From contig NZ_NGJN01000001.1 of assembly GCF_002266855.1 (NCBI RefSeq), positions 1-64,000 of the forward strand: DNA of 64,000 nucleotides, read 5' to 3'. Shown here one piece after another: positions 50,761 to 60,735 of the stretch. The number at the start of each line of letters is the position of its first letter. Position 1 is the first letter of the stretch. The stretch is from Winogradskyella aurantia (lineage in GTDB: Bacteria > Bacteroidota > Bacteroidia > Flavobacteriales > Flavobacteriaceae). The notes under the pieces were generated by a model that was not told the DNA's origin, searched no databases, and was given only the letters and a program-made list of their open reading frames with translations. Both the position numbers and the translations under genes were made by a program.

Positions 50761-51786
50761 ATGATATTAGTAACAGGTGGTACAGGTTTGGTTGGATCCC
50801 ATTTGCTTTATAAGCTGAGTGAAAGCGGTGCTAAATTGCGTGCTACATACCGAAAAGCTTATAAACTAGATCGCGTAAAACAGGTATTTTCTTATTTCTC
50901 GTCAGATGCAGACCGATTGTTTAATCAAATCGAATGGATAGAAGCCGATATCAATGACATCCCCGAGCTTGAAAAGGCCTTTTCAGGGTTAACCCATGTA
51001 TATCACTGTGCTGCCTTTGTCTCCTTTGAACCCGACAAATACAAACAGCTCCGCAAGATAAATATTGAAGGCACCGCGAATATTGTCAATCAATGCCTAC
51101 GCCATAAAATTAAAAAATTGTGTTACGTCAGTTCAATTGCTGCGATAGGTCATCACAACGATTCAGAAAAATTAATTACCGAAGAAACAGCTTGGAATCC
51201 TGAAGAGGACAATAGTGTTTACGCAATAACCAAATATGGCGCTGAGCTCGAAGTGTGGCGCGGTACTCAGGAAGGTGTTGACGCTGTTGTTGTAAATCCC
51301 GGTATCATTTTAGGTGGAGGCCATTGGGATAGCGGTAGCAGTGGGAGTCTTTTTAAGAAAATCTATAAAGGAATGAGCTATTATGTCCCCGGTGTTACAG
51401 GATATGTAGATGTTTGGGATGTGGTTAACGCCATGACCACACTTATGGAAAGTCCTGTAAAAAATGAAGGTTATATTCTAGTATCGGAAAATTTAAGTTT
51501 TAAGGATTTCCAAACAAAAGTTGCACAAAGGCTCCATGTGAAACCACCCCAAAAAGAAGCTAAGCCCTGGTTATTAAAATTAGCTTGGCGATTAGATTGG
51601 TTAAACCATAAGTTATTCGGTAAAAGGCGATCTCTTTCTAAACAAAGTGCCAAATCGGCCTTAAGTGTCACCAAATACAGCAACCAAAAATTACAAAATG
51701 ATTTAAACTTTACATTTAAACCTATAGATCAATCCATTAGAGAGGTCAGCGATTTATTTCTGAAGGATTTTAAGAAAAATACCTAA
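50761..51786 (+). CDS. NAD-dependent epimerase/dehydratase (extended SDR)
   Basis: 341 residues. Rossmann motif T-G-G-T-G-L-V-G near residues 5-12 and catalytic Y-x-x-x-K (YAITKYGAE) near residue 156. The general pattern fits dihydroflavonol reductase-like or 3-beta-hydroxysteroid-type SDR enzymes rather than a specific sugar epimerase. Substrate unknown. Its last 4 bp overlap the convergent DUF4296 gene. Confidence 0.85.
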   Translation: MILVTGGTGLVGSHLLYKLSESGAKLRATYRKAYKLDRVKQVFSYFSSDADRLFNQIEWIEADINDIPELEKAFSGLTHVYHCAAFVSFEPDKYKQLRKINIEGTANIVNQCLRHKIKKLCYVSSIAAIGHHNDSEKLITEETAWNPEEDNSVYAITKYGAELEVWRGTQEGVDAVVVNPGIILGGGHWDSGSSGSLFKKIYKGMSYYVPGVTGYVDVWDVVNAMTTLMESPVKNEGYILVSENLSFKDFQTKVAQRLHVKPPQKEAKPWLLKLAWRLDWLNHKLFGKRRSLSKQSAKSALSVTKYSNQKLQNDLNFTFKPIDQSIREVSDLFLKDFKKNT

Positions 51787-52253
51787 TTTTTTATATTTGG
51801 TTTGATAGATATGGTCGTGTCAATATTAATCTTTTTTTGAATTGCTTTGTTATTATTTATGCTCTTAATGGAGTCTTGTCTCAGTTTGGCTTCTTGGCGC
51901 TCTTTTTTCTGGAGTTCTTCTACACTTTCTTTTTCGTTCTCTATTCTAGTTTTTATGCGTTCTACTAGGTCTCTATAGGCATCAGGATCAAACGCATAGT
52001 AGGTATTGCTCTCGGCAAATTGGGTACTATCTATATTGTATTTTCTTAATACATAGGTCTTAGGGGCAAACCCCTTTTCCTCAAGTAATTTTTTATTAAC
52101 ATTTTTAGCTCCATTTATGATATATAGGTCGTATAGGATTTCTGTCATCTTCTCCTTTGAAATAAGATTGTCAGGTTTTTTAGGCTTTACCCTTCCCGAA
52201 CATCCAAAAAAGAAAATAAAGATTCCAAATATAGTACACCACTTATTCACCAT
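51783..52253 (-). CDS. DUF4296 family lipoprotein
   Basis: 156 residues. Lipobox (F-F-G-C) near residue 18. The DUF4296 region follows: LISKEKMTEILYDLYII near residue 30, and then KYNIDSTQFAESNTYYA. The C-terminal half is a charged coiled-coil-like segment ending in a basic tail. Function unknown; typical of Bacteroidota and commonly found behind pyrC and a mannosyltransferase gene. It starts directly at the end of pyrC, so it belongs to that operon. Confidence 0.85.
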   Translation of the reverse strand: MVNKWCTIFGIFIFFFGCSGRVKPKKPDNLISKEKMTEILYDLYIINGAKNVNKKLLEEKGFAPKTYVLRKYNIDSTQFAESNTYYAFDPDAYRDLVERIKTRIENEKESVEELQKKERQEAKLRQDSIKSINNNKAIQKKINIDTTISIKPNIKN

Positions 52254-53597
52254 CTATCTATTGAATGTTAAGCGTTTTGCTGCTTTAACGTTTAAAACCT
52301 TAAAATTGTTATACACTAATTGACCATTTAAAAAGGTATGGGTAATTCTGCTTCTAAATGTGTTGCCCTCAAAAGGAGACCAGCCACATTTATAAAGAAT
52401 GTTTGCTTTATTTACTGTCCATGGACTATTTAAGTCTGCAATAACCAAATCGGCATAATAGCCTTTTCGGATATACCCTCGTTTTTCTACGTCAAATAAA
52501 ATTGCTGGATTATGGCAAGCTTTCTCCACAATCTTTTCAAGGGAAATTTTTCCTTTATGATGAGCTTCCAATAAGGCCACCAAAGCATGCTGAACCAAAG
52601 GCCCTCCAGAGGGTGCACTAGTATACGGATTATTTTTTTCTTGTATGGTATGTGGAGCATGGTCTGTTGCAATGACGTCTATCCTATCATCTAAAAGTGC
52701 TTTCCATAACTGATCGCGGTCTTTTGCTGTTTTTACAGCAGGGTTCCACTTAATTCTACTGCCTTTTGTGGCATAATCCTCATCTGAAAACCATAAATGG
52801 TGTATACAGACCTCTGAGGTTATCTTTTTATCCTTTAATGGAATTTTATTGGAAAATAAATTGGTCTCCTTTCCTGTTGACAAATGAAATACATGTAATC
52901 TAGCACCTGTTTTTTTTGCCAATTCTATAGCCTTAGATGACGATAAGTAACAGGCTTCTTCACTTCTAATTACGGGATGTAGTTCCATGGGTATATCATC
53001 CCCATACTGTGCCTTATACTTGGCTAAATTTTTTTTGATAGTTCCCTCATCCTCGCAATGAACTGATATTACCATGTCTGTGCTAGCAAAAATCTTTTCC
53101 AACACTTTGGGGTCATCCACCAACATATCTCCTGTGGAGGAGCCTAAAAACAATTTTAAACCAGCTACCGTTTTAGTGTCTAGCTTGAGTATTTCATCGA
53201 GATTATCATTTGTTCCCCCGAACATAAAAGAATAGTTGGCATAAGAGGTCTTATCTGCTATGGCAAACTTTTCTTCTAGCTTTTCCACCGTTGTAGTCTG
53301 TGGATTAGTATTTGGCATTTCAATAAATGAAGTAATACCACCAGCCAAGGCCGCTTTCGATTCTGTCTCTATGGTAGCCTTATGCGTTAAGCCTGGCTCC
53401 CTAAAATGAACCTGATCGTCAATTAAACCAGGTAAAACATAGTTACCTTCAACATCAATAACCGTTATATCAGCAGATTTAACGCTGATGGAGATGTCTA
53501 TTTCCTTTATTATTTCATCTTCTATTAAGATGTCACCTTCTATAATTTTTCCTTCATTTACGATTCTCGCGTTCTTTATGAGGATTTGATTTTTCAT
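52254..53597 (-). CDS. pyrC: dihydroorotase
   Basis: 447 residues, class I dihydroorotase. Metal ligands in D-D-Q-V-H-F-R near residue 62, where the usual first HxH is QVH; a later H in VFHLSTG near 236, and A-T-D-H-A-P-H near 306. The N-terminal PGLID motif is standard. It cyclises carbamoyl aspartate to dihydroorotate in pyrimidine synthesis. The first metal-site histidine replaced by glutamine is worth noting; dihydroorotase homologues lacking full metal binding exist. Middle gene of a GT2-pyrC-DUF4296 operon (spacings 6 and 0 bp). Confidence 0.88.
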   Translation of the reverse strand: MKNQILIKNARIVNEGKIIEGDILIEDEIIKEIDISISVKSADITVIDVEGNYVLPGLIDDQVHFREPGLTHKATIETESKAALAGGITSFIEMPNTNPQTTTVEKLEEKFAIADKTSYANYSFMFGGTNDNLDEILKLDTKTVAGLKLFLGSSTGDMLVDDPKVLEKIFASTDMVISVHCEDEGTIKKNLAKYKAQYGDDIPMELHPVIRSEEACYLSSSKAIELAKKTGARLHVFHLSTGKETNLFSNKIPLKDKKITSEVCIHHLWFSDEDYATKGSRIKWNPAVKTAKDRDQLWKALLDDRIDVIATDHAPHTIQEKNNPYTSAPSGGPLVQHALVALLEAHHKGKISLEKIVEKACHNPAILFDVEKRGYIRKGYYADLVIADLNSPWTVNKANILYKCGWSPFEGNTFRSRITHTFLNGQLVYNNFKVLNVKAAKRLTFNR

Positions 53598-53603
53598 ATC
53601 TAT

Positions 53604-54326
53604 TTATTTTGCAAATAAACTTTTTAATTTTAAACTAATCACACCAAAAATAGCTTCAGAAATAATACTCCCGCTCATTTTTGATTTACCTTTTATCCTA
53701 TCCTTAAAAATAACAGGAATTTCAACAATCTTAAAGCCTTTTTTATAAGCTTTAAACTTCATTTCAATTTGAAATGCATAACCGACAAACCTTACTTTAG
53801 ACAAATCTATGGCCTCTAGAACAGAGCGCTTATAACATACAAATCCAGCGGTTGAATCCTTAACTTTCATCCTGGTGATCATCCGTACATATCTGGAAGC
53901 TCCATAAGACAATAAAATACGCGATAACGGCCAGTTGACTACTGTGATTCCCTTTACATATCTAGATCCAACAGCTACATCAGCACCGTTGACAGCACAG
54001 GCCCTATACAATTTAATAAGATCTTCTGGATTATGGGAAAAATCAGCATCCATCTCAAAAATATACTTATATCTTTGACTTAAGGCCCAATTAAACCCAG
54101 AGATGTAGGCAGACCCTAATCCGCTTTTACCTTTGCGCTCTAACAAATAGAGCTTTTCCGTAAATTCCCCTTGCAATTTAGTCACCATATTAGCCGTACC
54201 GTCGGGTGAGTTATCATCCACCACGAGCACATGAAACTCTTTATCTTGAGAAAATACAGCACGTATTATGGCTTCAATATTCTCAATCTCGTTATAGGTT
54301 GGTATGATAACAATCGTATCAGACAT
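53604..54326 (-). CDS. polyprenol-phosphate mannose synthase-like GT2
   Basis: 240 residues. GT2 fold with I-P-T-Y-N-E near residue 8, V-D-D-N-S-P-D-G near 37, and D-A-D-F-S-H near 92. The C-terminal part has F-K-D-R-x-x-G-K-S-K-M. It resembles dolichol-phosphate mannose synthase without the membrane anchor. It transfers a sugar from a nucleotide donor to a lipid carrier. First gene of the operon. Confidence 0.9.
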   Translation of the reverse strand: MSDTIVIIPTYNEIENIEAIIRAVFSQDKEFHVLVVDDNSPDGTANMVTKLQGEFTEKLYLLERKGKSGLGSAYISGFNWALSQRYKYIFEMDADFSHNPEDLIKLYRACAVNGADVAVGSRYVKGITVVNWPLSRILLSYGASRYVRMITRMKVKDSTAGFVCYKRSVLEAIDLSKVRFVGYAFQIEMKFKAYKKGFKIVEIPVIFKDRIKGKSKMSGSIISEAIFGVISLKLKSLFAK

Positions 54327-54470
54327 CTATGGGGTTTAGCGCACCTCTCCGTGCTAATTTCAAATTTGAACAAAAGTAAAGTATTTAGGTGATTATTTAG
54401 TGAAATTTATGCCTAAGGATTACTTCAAGTTATAATTGTGAATGGCTAAATTTTGGGCTAATTTAGCTCT

Positions 54471-55121
54471 ATGCGAAATTTTATAACACATGAATGGTTT
54501 ACTGTTTTAACACTCTTGGGGTTAATGGCTATTGTACTGGCTAAATTTACCAATCACTTGCGATTCAATGATTTTTTGTTCGTTGTAGGAAACTCAAAAT
54601 ATCTAAAGATCTATTCCAAAGATCAAAAATTCATTGACCAGTTTGACAGTTTCCTGTTCATAAATCTGGCTGTATCTGCTAGTATTTTTATTCATTTCGC
54701 TTATTCAAGTTTTATAGCACCTCTTAAATTTGAGCCCGCGGTTTTTTTCAAAATAATGCTCGCTGTGTCAACGGTTATTATTATTAAAATACTCGTTGAG
54801 CGTCTCATTGGTAGTCTGTTTGAGATAGATAAGCTCATTGACAATTATCTATTTCAGAAAACTACATTTAAAAATTATTCTGGCTTCGTATTTTTACCAG
54901 CCAATTTATTGCTATTGTATTCAAATACCAATGCTAAAATTGTAATTATCGCAGCATTCTGCATCATTTGCCTTATTAATTTCATTGGTTTTTTATCTTC
55001 TTTTAAAACTTATCAAAAATTGATAAGCATTAATTTTTTCTATTTTTTATTGTATCTTTGCGCACTCGAATTTAGCCCTTATGTGCTTTTATATAAGGTA
55101 ATTAGCGATTATGTCGCTTAA
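54471..55121 (+). CDS. DUF4271 family membrane protein
   Basis: 216 residues, five or six membrane helices, matching the Bacteroidota DUF4271 family. Basic residues cluster between helices (KYLKIYSKDQK). Function unknown. It overlaps or adjoins the uroporphyrinogen-III synthase gene, a pairing seen in this phylum. No signal peptide is separate from the first helix. Confidence 0.82.
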   Translation: MRNFITHEWFTVLTLLGLMAIVLAKFTNHLRFNDFLFVVGNSKYLKIYSKDQKFIDQFDSFLFINLAVSASIFIHFAYSSFIAPLKFEPAVFFKIMLAVSTVIIIKILVERLIGSLFEIDKLIDNYLFQKTTFKNYSGFVFLPANLLLLYSNTNAKIVIIAAFCIICLINFIGFLSSFKTYQKLISINFFYFLLYLCALEFSPYVLLYKVISDYVA

Positions 55122-55137
55122 AACAAAAGGTTTACGT

Positions 55138-55887
55138 ATGAAAGTTAAAACGATATTAGTATCGCAACCTGAGCCTAAAATAGAAAACTCACCTTACTTT
55201 GATTTGCAGGAAAAGCAAAAAGTGAAAGTAGATTTTCGACCGTTTATTCATGTTGAAGGGGTCTCCTCAAAAGAGATTAGACAACAAAAAATTGATTTAA
55301 GTAAGTTTACGGCAATAATACTAACCAGCAGAAATTCTGTGGACCATTTCTTTAGGGTTGCAGACGAGATGCGCTTTAAGGTACCTGATACCATGAAGTA
55401 TTTTTGCCAGTCTGAAGCCGTTGCCTATTATCTTCAGAAATATGTGGTATACAGAAAACGCAAAATATATGTTGGAAAACGTAATTTTGAGGACTTATCA
55501 CCATTAATTAAAAAGTACAAGGATGAGGCTTTTTTGTTACCAACGACAGATAAGGTAAAACCAATAATCCCTGATACACTAAACAGCCTCAGTATTAATT
55601 GGAAACAAGCGACATTCTATAGAACTGTTATTAGTGACTTATCGGATTTAGCCGATGTCTATTATGATATATTGGTGTTCTTTAGTCCATCTGGTATAGA
55701 ATCTTTGTTCCATAATTTTCCAGATTTTAAGCAAAAAGATACCAGAATTGCTGTTTTTGGTAATACCACGGTAAAAGCAGTTAAGGAAAAGGGACTTCGA
55801 GTAGATATTGCAGCACCAACACCAGATACCCCATCCATGACCATGGCACTCCAAAAATACATTGACCAAGTCAATAAAGGTAAGTAA
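55138..55887 (+). CDS. hemD: uroporphyrinogen-III synthase
   Basis: 249 residues from ATG 55,138. The two-domain HemD fold shows ILVSQPEP at the N-terminus, I-L-T-S-R-N-S-V-D near residue 70, and F-F-S-P-S-G-I-E-S near 180 as the equivalent of the second-domain motif. It closes hydroxymethylbilane to uroporphyrinogen III in haem synthesis. The ATG at 55,111 would overlap the DUF4271 stop by 11 bp and add nine residues; 55,138 fits the family N-terminus better. Confidence 0.85.
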   Translation: MKVKTILVSQPEPKIENSPYFDLQEKQKVKVDFRPFIHVEGVSSKEIRQQKIDLSKFTAIILTSRNSVDHFFRVADEMRFKVPDTMKYFCQSEAVAYYLQKYVVYRKRKIYVGKRNFEDLSPLIKKYKDEAFLLPTTDKVKPIIPDTLNSLSINWKQATFYRTVISDLSDLADVYYDILVFFSPSGIESLFHNFPDFKQKDTRIAVFGNTTVKAVKEKGLRVDIAAPTPDTPSMTMALQKYIDQVNKGK

Positions 55888-55902
55888 TTTTATACATCTT
55901 AT

Positions 55903-55939
55903 AAAAAAAGCGATTCTTGTAATGAGAATCGCTTTTTTT
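55903..55939. terminator. bidirectional terminator
   Basis: A 14-bp perfect stem, AAAAAAGCGATTCT (55904-55917) with AGAATCGCTTTTTT (55925-55938), lies between the convergent hemD and pckA genes. Confidence 0.92.
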
Positions 55940-55954
55940 ATCCTTTTTAATCAT

Positions 55955-57574
55955 TTAGAAGGCATATCGTTGAGGACCGCCTCGTCTTATTTCTTCAGAG
56001 GCATACGATTCAAATTTCTTAAAATTCTGACGAAATGAATTGGACAGCTTAAAAGCCATTTTATAATAAGCTTCATCATCGTTCCACGTCGTTCTGGGGC
56101 TCAATACCTCAGTTGGCACTCCAGGACAGGTTCTTGGTTGGGCTACACCAAATACCGAATGGATATGATAATCCTCGTAGGTGTAATTTCCTAATTTTCC
56201 TGTTAAGGCAGCCGTTATCATAGCTCTGGTATATTTTAATTTCATTCTTGTACCAACACCATAAGGTCCACCGGTCCAGCCTGTATTGACCAACCAAACA
56301 TTAACACCTGCTTCTTTCATTTTTTTACTCAGCATATCCGCATATTTTGTGGGATGCAATGGCATAAACGGTGCTCCAAAACATGCCGAAAATGATGGCT
56401 GTGGTTCAACCACACCAGCTTCCGTACCTGCCACTTTTGCAGTATAACCAGAAATAAAATGATATGCAGCCTGGGCTGGGGTTAATTTTGAAATTGGAGG
56501 TAAAACGCCAAAAGCATCAGCTGTTAAAAAGAAAATATTCTTAGGGTTACCCGCATAAGATGGTTGTTGGATATTATCTATATGATAAATGGGATAGCTT
56601 ACACGGGTATTTTGAGTAATGCTACTATCCATATAATCTACCTCATTATTTTCCTTGAAGACCACATTCTCAAGAATTGCACCTGGCTTTATGGCTCTAA
56701 AGATATCTGGCTCCTTTTCTTCAGACAGGTCAATAACCTTTGCATAGCAGCCGCCTTCAAAATTAAATATGGTGTTTTCAGCGGTCCAACCATGCTCATC
56801 ATCTCCTATTAATTTTCGGTCTGGATCTGTTGAGAGCGTGGTTTTTCCCGTTCCAGATAAGCCAAAGAAGATTGCCGTTTCACCATCCTCACCAACATTG
56901 GCAGAGCAATGCATGGGCAGCACGTTTTTTTCTACCGGTAAAATAAAATTTAATGCGGTAAAAATACCTTTTTTCATTTCTCCCGTATATGCTGAGCCTG
57001 CAACAAGAGCAATTTTCTTCGTAAAATTCAAAATAGAAAAGTTGCCTTGACGTAAGCCGTGCTTTTCTGGCTCAGGGCATGCATAGCCTGGTGCACATAA
57101 TACCAACCACTCTTCCTCAAAATTTTTCAACTCTTCTTCTGTTGGTCTAAGGAACATATTATAAATAAACATGTTAGACCAAGGGTATTCCGTAACGGTT
57201 CTTACATTCATTTTATAGTTCGGATCCGCACATACGTAACCGTCCCTAACAAAAACTTCTTTCCCACTTAAGTAATTTTCAACCTCAGTTTGCAAAAAAT
57301 CAAAATGTTCGGGCGATATGGCCTTATTAGAATTTCCCCACCAAATTCTGTCCTTGGTATAGTCGTCTTGAACTAAAAACCTATCTTCTGGAGAACGTCC
57401 TGTGAACTTCCCTGTGTTGATGGCCAAGGTTCCGTTTGCAGTCTCCTTGCCCATGCCTTTTTCAATGGTAATTGCCTGGAGTTGTTTGGGGTCTAATTGA
57501 TAGTGAATTTGAGCATTTTTAATGCCATATTGGTCTAACGAAATCGTTTTCGCGGTTCGGGTATGGTTTACCAT
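55955..57574 (-). CDS. pckA: phosphoenolpyruvate carboxykinase (ATP)
   Basis: 539 residues, standard length. The kinase loop is G-L-S-G-T-G-K-T-T near residue 240, and the metal site DDEHGW near 262. T-G-R-S-P-E-D near 58 and Y-P-I-Y-H-I near 330 are usual. It converts oxaloacetate to phosphoenolpyruvate in gluconeogenesis, needed for growth on amino acids and C4 acids, including any produced by the iadA locus. Monocistronic with its own promoter. Confidence 0.97.
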   Translation of the reverse strand: MVNHTRTAKTISLDQYGIKNAQIHYQLDPKQLQAITIEKGMGKETANGTLAINTGKFTGRSPEDRFLVQDDYTKDRIWWGNSNKAISPEHFDFLQTEVENYLSGKEVFVRDGYVCADPNYKMNVRTVTEYPWSNMFIYNMFLRPTEEELKNFEEEWLVLCAPGYACPEPEKHGLRQGNFSILNFTKKIALVAGSAYTGEMKKGIFTALNFILPVEKNVLPMHCSANVGEDGETAIFFGLSGTGKTTLSTDPDRKLIGDDEHGWTAENTIFNFEGGCYAKVIDLSEEKEPDIFRAIKPGAILENVVFKENNEVDYMDSSITQNTRVSYPIYHIDNIQQPSYAGNPKNIFFLTADAFGVLPPISKLTPAQAAYHFISGYTAKVAGTEAGVVEPQPSFSACFGAPFMPLHPTKYADMLSKKMKEAGVNVWLVNTGWTGGPYGVGTRMKLKYTRAMITAALTGKLGNYTYEDYHIHSVFGVAQPRTCPGVPTEVLSPRTTWNDDEAYYKMAFKLSNSFRQNFKKFESYASEEIRRGGPQRYAF

Positions 57575-57597
57575 AATTTTTGTGTTGTTTTAGGCTG

Positions 57598-57605
57598 CAA
57601 AATTA
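57598..57605 (-). promoter_or_regulatory. promoter -7 element of pckA
   Basis: On the minus strand TAATTTTG matches TAnnTTTG, 23 bp before the pckA start. Confidence 0.55.
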
Positions 57606-57639
57606 TAACTTTATTTTAAATCGCGTCGCGTGAAAACTA

Positions 57640-58029
57640 TTAATCGTTCTTATTTCTTATAATCCCGATTAACATCACTGCCCATGCTATAATGAGAAGC
57701 AAGCCTCCTAAAGGTGTTATGAGAGCAATGTTCTTAAAATCAAATGCAGAAAGCTCATTCGTTGCTAATCCGTAAATGGATCCAGAGAAGAAGACCAACC
57801 CAAATAAAACGAGGTAAAAAAGAATTGATTTAGTTTTTTCATTAACGAAAGAAGTGCCTCCAAGAATAAGAAATAAAAATGCGTGATACATTTGATAGCG
57901 CACGCCTGTCTCAAAGGACTCAATAGCATCTGCATCTACCAGGCGCTCTAATCCATGAGCCGCAAAAGCGCCTAAAATAATCCCTAGAATACCTAAAACA
58001 CTACCTGTAAGCAATAATCTATTGTTCAT
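57640..58029 (-). CDS. DUF423 family membrane protein
   Basis: 129 residues with four membrane helices and the DUF423 signature GAFAAHGL near residue 21 with YQMYHAFLFL near 46. It is conserved in many bacteria and has no known function. Separated from pckA by 65 bp. Confidence 0.88.
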   Translation of the reverse strand: MNNRLLLTGSVLGILGIILGAFAAHGLERLVDADAIESFETGVRYQMYHAFLFLILGGTSFVNEKTKSILFYLVLFGLVFFSGSIYGLATNELSAFDFKNIALITPLGGLLLIIAWAVMLIGIIRNKND

Positions 58030-58110
58030 AATTTAAATGATATTTCACCACAAAATCCCTTTGGTATTTATTACATTCGTGCATTACAAAATTAGTCATA
58101 TTAAGCTATT

Positions 58111-59475
58111 ATGCGAAAGATTTTATTAATTGGAGCTGGTAAATCATCCTCTCATCTTATAAAACACCTCTTAGATACATCACAATCTGAAAACCTACAC
58201 ATCACCATTGGTGACCTTAATGTGGATAGCGCCAAACGTCTTATTGGCGACCATCCCAATGCGACTGCCATTCATTTAGATGTTTTCAATTCCAATTCGC
58301 GTAGCAACGCCATAAAAAATGCGGATATAGTAGTATCTATGCTTCCTGCTAGATTCCATATTGAAGCTGCAAAAGATTGTATTGTTTATAAAAAGCATAT
58401 GGTAACAGCATCATATGTTAGCAAGGAAATGCAAGAACTTGATGAGGATGCAAAAGCCAATAAGCTCATTTTTATGAACGAAATTGGGGTTGATCCTGGG
58501 ATAGACCACATGAGTGCTATGCAGGTCATTGACAGGATAAGAGATGATGGCGGTAAGATGATACTATTTGAATCTTTTACCGGTGGCTTGGTCGCACCAG
58601 AAAGCGATGACAATTTATGGCATTATAAATTCACCTGGAACCCCAGAAATGTGGTTGTTGCAGGACAAGGTGGCGCTGCAAAGTTTTTACAAGAAAATCA
58701 ATTCAAATACATTCCTTACCACCGCCTTTTTAGACGAACTGAATATTTAGATGTTGAAGGTTATGGTCGTTTTGAAGCTTATGCCAATAGAGACTCCTTA
58801 AAATACCAACATGTTTATGGCCTAGACCATGTAAAAACTTTGTATCGCGGTACGATGCGCCGGGTTGGTTTTAGTAGAGCTTGGAATGTGTTCGTTCAAT
58901 TGGGAATGACAGACGACAGTTATACCATTGAAGACAGTGCGAATATGAGCTACCGTGATTTTGTGAACGCCTTTTTACCCTACAGTCCAACAGACTCTGT
59001 TGAATTAAAATTTAGACATGCCTTAAAAATTGACCAAGACGATATTATTTGGGATAAGTTCCTAGAGCTCGATCTATTCAGTGCAGAAAAAAGGGTAGAA
59101 CTTGTAAATGCCACTCCCGCTCAGATTCTTCAAAAAATATTGATGGATAGTTGGACCTTAAGTGAAGCGGATAAGGATATGATTGTGATGTACCATAAAT
59201 TTGGTTATGAAAAAGATGGTAAAAAACACCAAATTGATGCGACCATGGTTGTCGTTGGAGAAGACCAAACCTATACCGCAATGTCTAAAACCGTAGGCTT
59301 ACCTGTTGCTATGGCTACCTTAGACATTTTAAATGGTAAGATAACCTCTCCTGGTGTACAAATCCCCATTTCTAAGGAAGTGTACTTCCCTATTTTAGAA
59401 CAACTGAAACACCATGGAGTCGCCTTTAAGGAAAAGCAAGTTCCTTATTTGGGCTATAACCCACTCAATCTTTAA
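58111..59475 (+). CDS. saccharopine dehydrogenase family protein
   Basis: 454 residues. N-terminal NAD(P) fold with G-A-G-K-S-S-S near residue 8. The middle domain has G-V-D-P-G-I-D-H-M near 130 and FESFTGGLVAPESDDN in part near 155, typical of the glutamate-forming saccharopine reductase/dehydrogenase. In lysine breakdown it yields aminoadipate semialdehyde and glutamate. An Lrp/AsnC regulator and alanine dehydrogenase lie downstream and a glutaryl-CoA dehydrogenase at 22,976, which fits amino-acid catabolism. Confidence 0.88.
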   Translation: MRKILLIGAGKSSSHLIKHLLDTSQSENLHITIGDLNVDSAKRLIGDHPNATAIHLDVFNSNSRSNAIKNADIVVSMLPARFHIEAAKDCIVYKKHMVTASYVSKEMQELDEDAKANKLIFMNEIGVDPGIDHMSAMQVIDRIRDDGGKMILFESFTGGLVAPESDDNLWHYKFTWNPRNVVVAGQGGAAKFLQENQFKYIPYHRLFRRTEYLDVEGYGRFEAYANRDSLKYQHVYGLDHVKTLYRGTMRRVGFSRAWNVFVQLGMTDDSYTIEDSANMSYRDFVNAFLPYSPTDSVELKFRHALKIDQDDIIWDKFLELDLFSAEKRVELVNATPAQILQKILMDSWTLSEADKDMIVMYHKFGYEKDGKKHQIDATMVVVGEDQTYTAMSKTVGLPVAMATLDILNGKITSPGVQIPISKEVYFPILEQLKHHGVAFKEKQVPYLGYNPLNL

Positions 59476-59559
59476 ACACCGTGGTTTCGATAATAATTAT
59501 TGCGGAAAACCCTAACAATTAAAGACTTACCTATCGTTTTAAATAAATTTTATTATATT

Positions 59560-59662
59560 GCCGCTCTAGTTTGTCCCAAATCAAACTGAGAACCAAATCA
59601 AATCGTGAGGGAAATGACAGCTTAGGTTGTCTTTTTCTTTGCTTAATTTAAATCATGATATC
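59560..59662 (+). promoter_or_regulatory. leader of the 59,663 lipoprotein gene with hairpins
   Basis: AGTTTGtcccaaatCAAACT (59568-59587) and, 45 bp later, GACAgcttaggTTGTC followed by TTTTTC form two weak hairpins; the second looks like a small intrinsic terminator placed before the ATG. This could be an attenuator, but there is no match to a riboswitch I know. Confidence 0.2.
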
Positions 59663-60181
59663 ATGAAAAACCTACACTTATTTCAAATCTTAATCTTAAC
59701 TCTTTTTATTTTTTCTTGCGAAAAGGATGATGACCAAGACAATCCAGTTGCGGAAAACCCTGGTATTAATGCAACCATTAATGGTGGGTCTTACAGTAAT
59801 TATTCATTTGCAGATGGCATTTACCAAGTCACCTTAGGAGGGAATGGCACCACCCTAAGTATTGATGCTTCTGATACTAATGGAGACCAGATTACCCTTT
59901 TTCTTAATGGTACAGGAGGCTTTAACTCAAACACAGTCAAGGTAATGGGGGATATAGATTCAAACAATTTTATGACCTATGTCCTCATAAGGCAGCACGA
60001 CACGCAGACCCATTATTATTCTTCAACGGGCAGTATTACTATTACTGATAACAGAGCCCATCCTACGGAATCGGGTAAACGCTTAATCTCTGGAAATATT
60101 AATGTCACGGCAAATTCGGTTAGTGGTAATAATAGTACCACCATGACTGGGACCTTTCTAGATTTAGAGTTCGACAATTAG
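59663..60181 (+). CDS. lipoprotein, beta-rich, unknown
   Basis: 172 residues from ATG 59,663, which directly gives a signal peptide with lipobox F-S-C; the longer frame from 59,627 adds 12 unlikely residues. After an acidic linker (EKDDDQD) comes a beta-sandwich-like domain with INATINGGSYSNY, similar in style to DUF6252 lipoproteins and to the 20,197 protein, though without clear alignment. Function unknown. Confidence 0.7.
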   Translation: MKNLHLFQILILTLFIFSCEKDDDQDNPVAENPGINATINGGSYSNYSFADGIYQVTLGGNGTTLSIDASDTNGDQITLFLNGTGGFNSNTVKVMGDIDSNNFMTYVLIRQHDTQTHYYSSTGSITITDNRAHPTESGKRLISGNINVTANSVSGNNSTTMTGTFLDLEFDN

Positions 60182-60261
60182 TGAGTGACAGTACTGAGAT
60201 TTAAGTTACATTTTTAAATTGTTTTATTATTTTTAACTTTCAGTTTTAAATCAAATTTTAC

Positions 60262-60732
60262 ATGAAGGTTAACGATAAAGGTGTATATATAGATGGTATT
60301 GATAAAAAGATACTTAGAGCCTTGATGGAAGATGCCAGAACGCCTATTCTTGAAATTGCGCGTCAAGTTGGTATCTCTGGAGCTGCTATTCATCAACGTC
60401 TTAAAAAGCTTGAAAAATCAGGTTTGCTTTCTGGATCCAAGTTTATTATTGACCCTAAGGTTTTGGGGTACACCACAATGGCATTTGTTGGCGTTTATTT
60501 GGACAAGGCGGTAAGCAACCCTGAAGCGGTGAAACAATTACAAAAGATACCTGAGGTTATAGAATGTCATTATACTACGGGCCATTGGAGTATTTTTATT
60601 AAAATCCTATCTAAGAACAACGAACACCTTATGCATGTATTAAATACACACATTCAAAGTATTAAAGGCGTATCACGGACAGAGACGTTTATTTCCTTAC
60701 AACAACAAATCGATAGGCAAATTAAGATATAA
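60262..60732 (+). CDS. Lrp/AsnC family transcriptional regulator
   Basis: 156 residues. The N-terminal helix-turn-helix is I-D-K-K-I-L-R-A-L-M-E-D-A-R near residue 13, with G-I-S-G-A-A-I-H-Q-R-L-K-K-L. The C-terminal RAM ligand-binding domain has G-H-W-S-I near residue 112. It senses an amino acid and controls amino-acid metabolism genes. Candidates nearby are saccharopine dehydrogenase upstream and alanine dehydrogenase on the opposite strand. Ends in a strong terminator. Confidence 0.92.
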   Translation: MKVNDKGVYIDGIDKKILRALMEDARTPILEIARQVGISGAAIHQRLKKLEKSGLLSGSKFIIDPKVLGYTTMAFVGVYLDKAVSNPEAVKQLQKIPEVIECHYTTGHWSIFIKILSKNNEHLMHVLNTHIQSIKGVSRTETFISLQQQIDRQIKI

Positions 60733-60735
60733 GCT

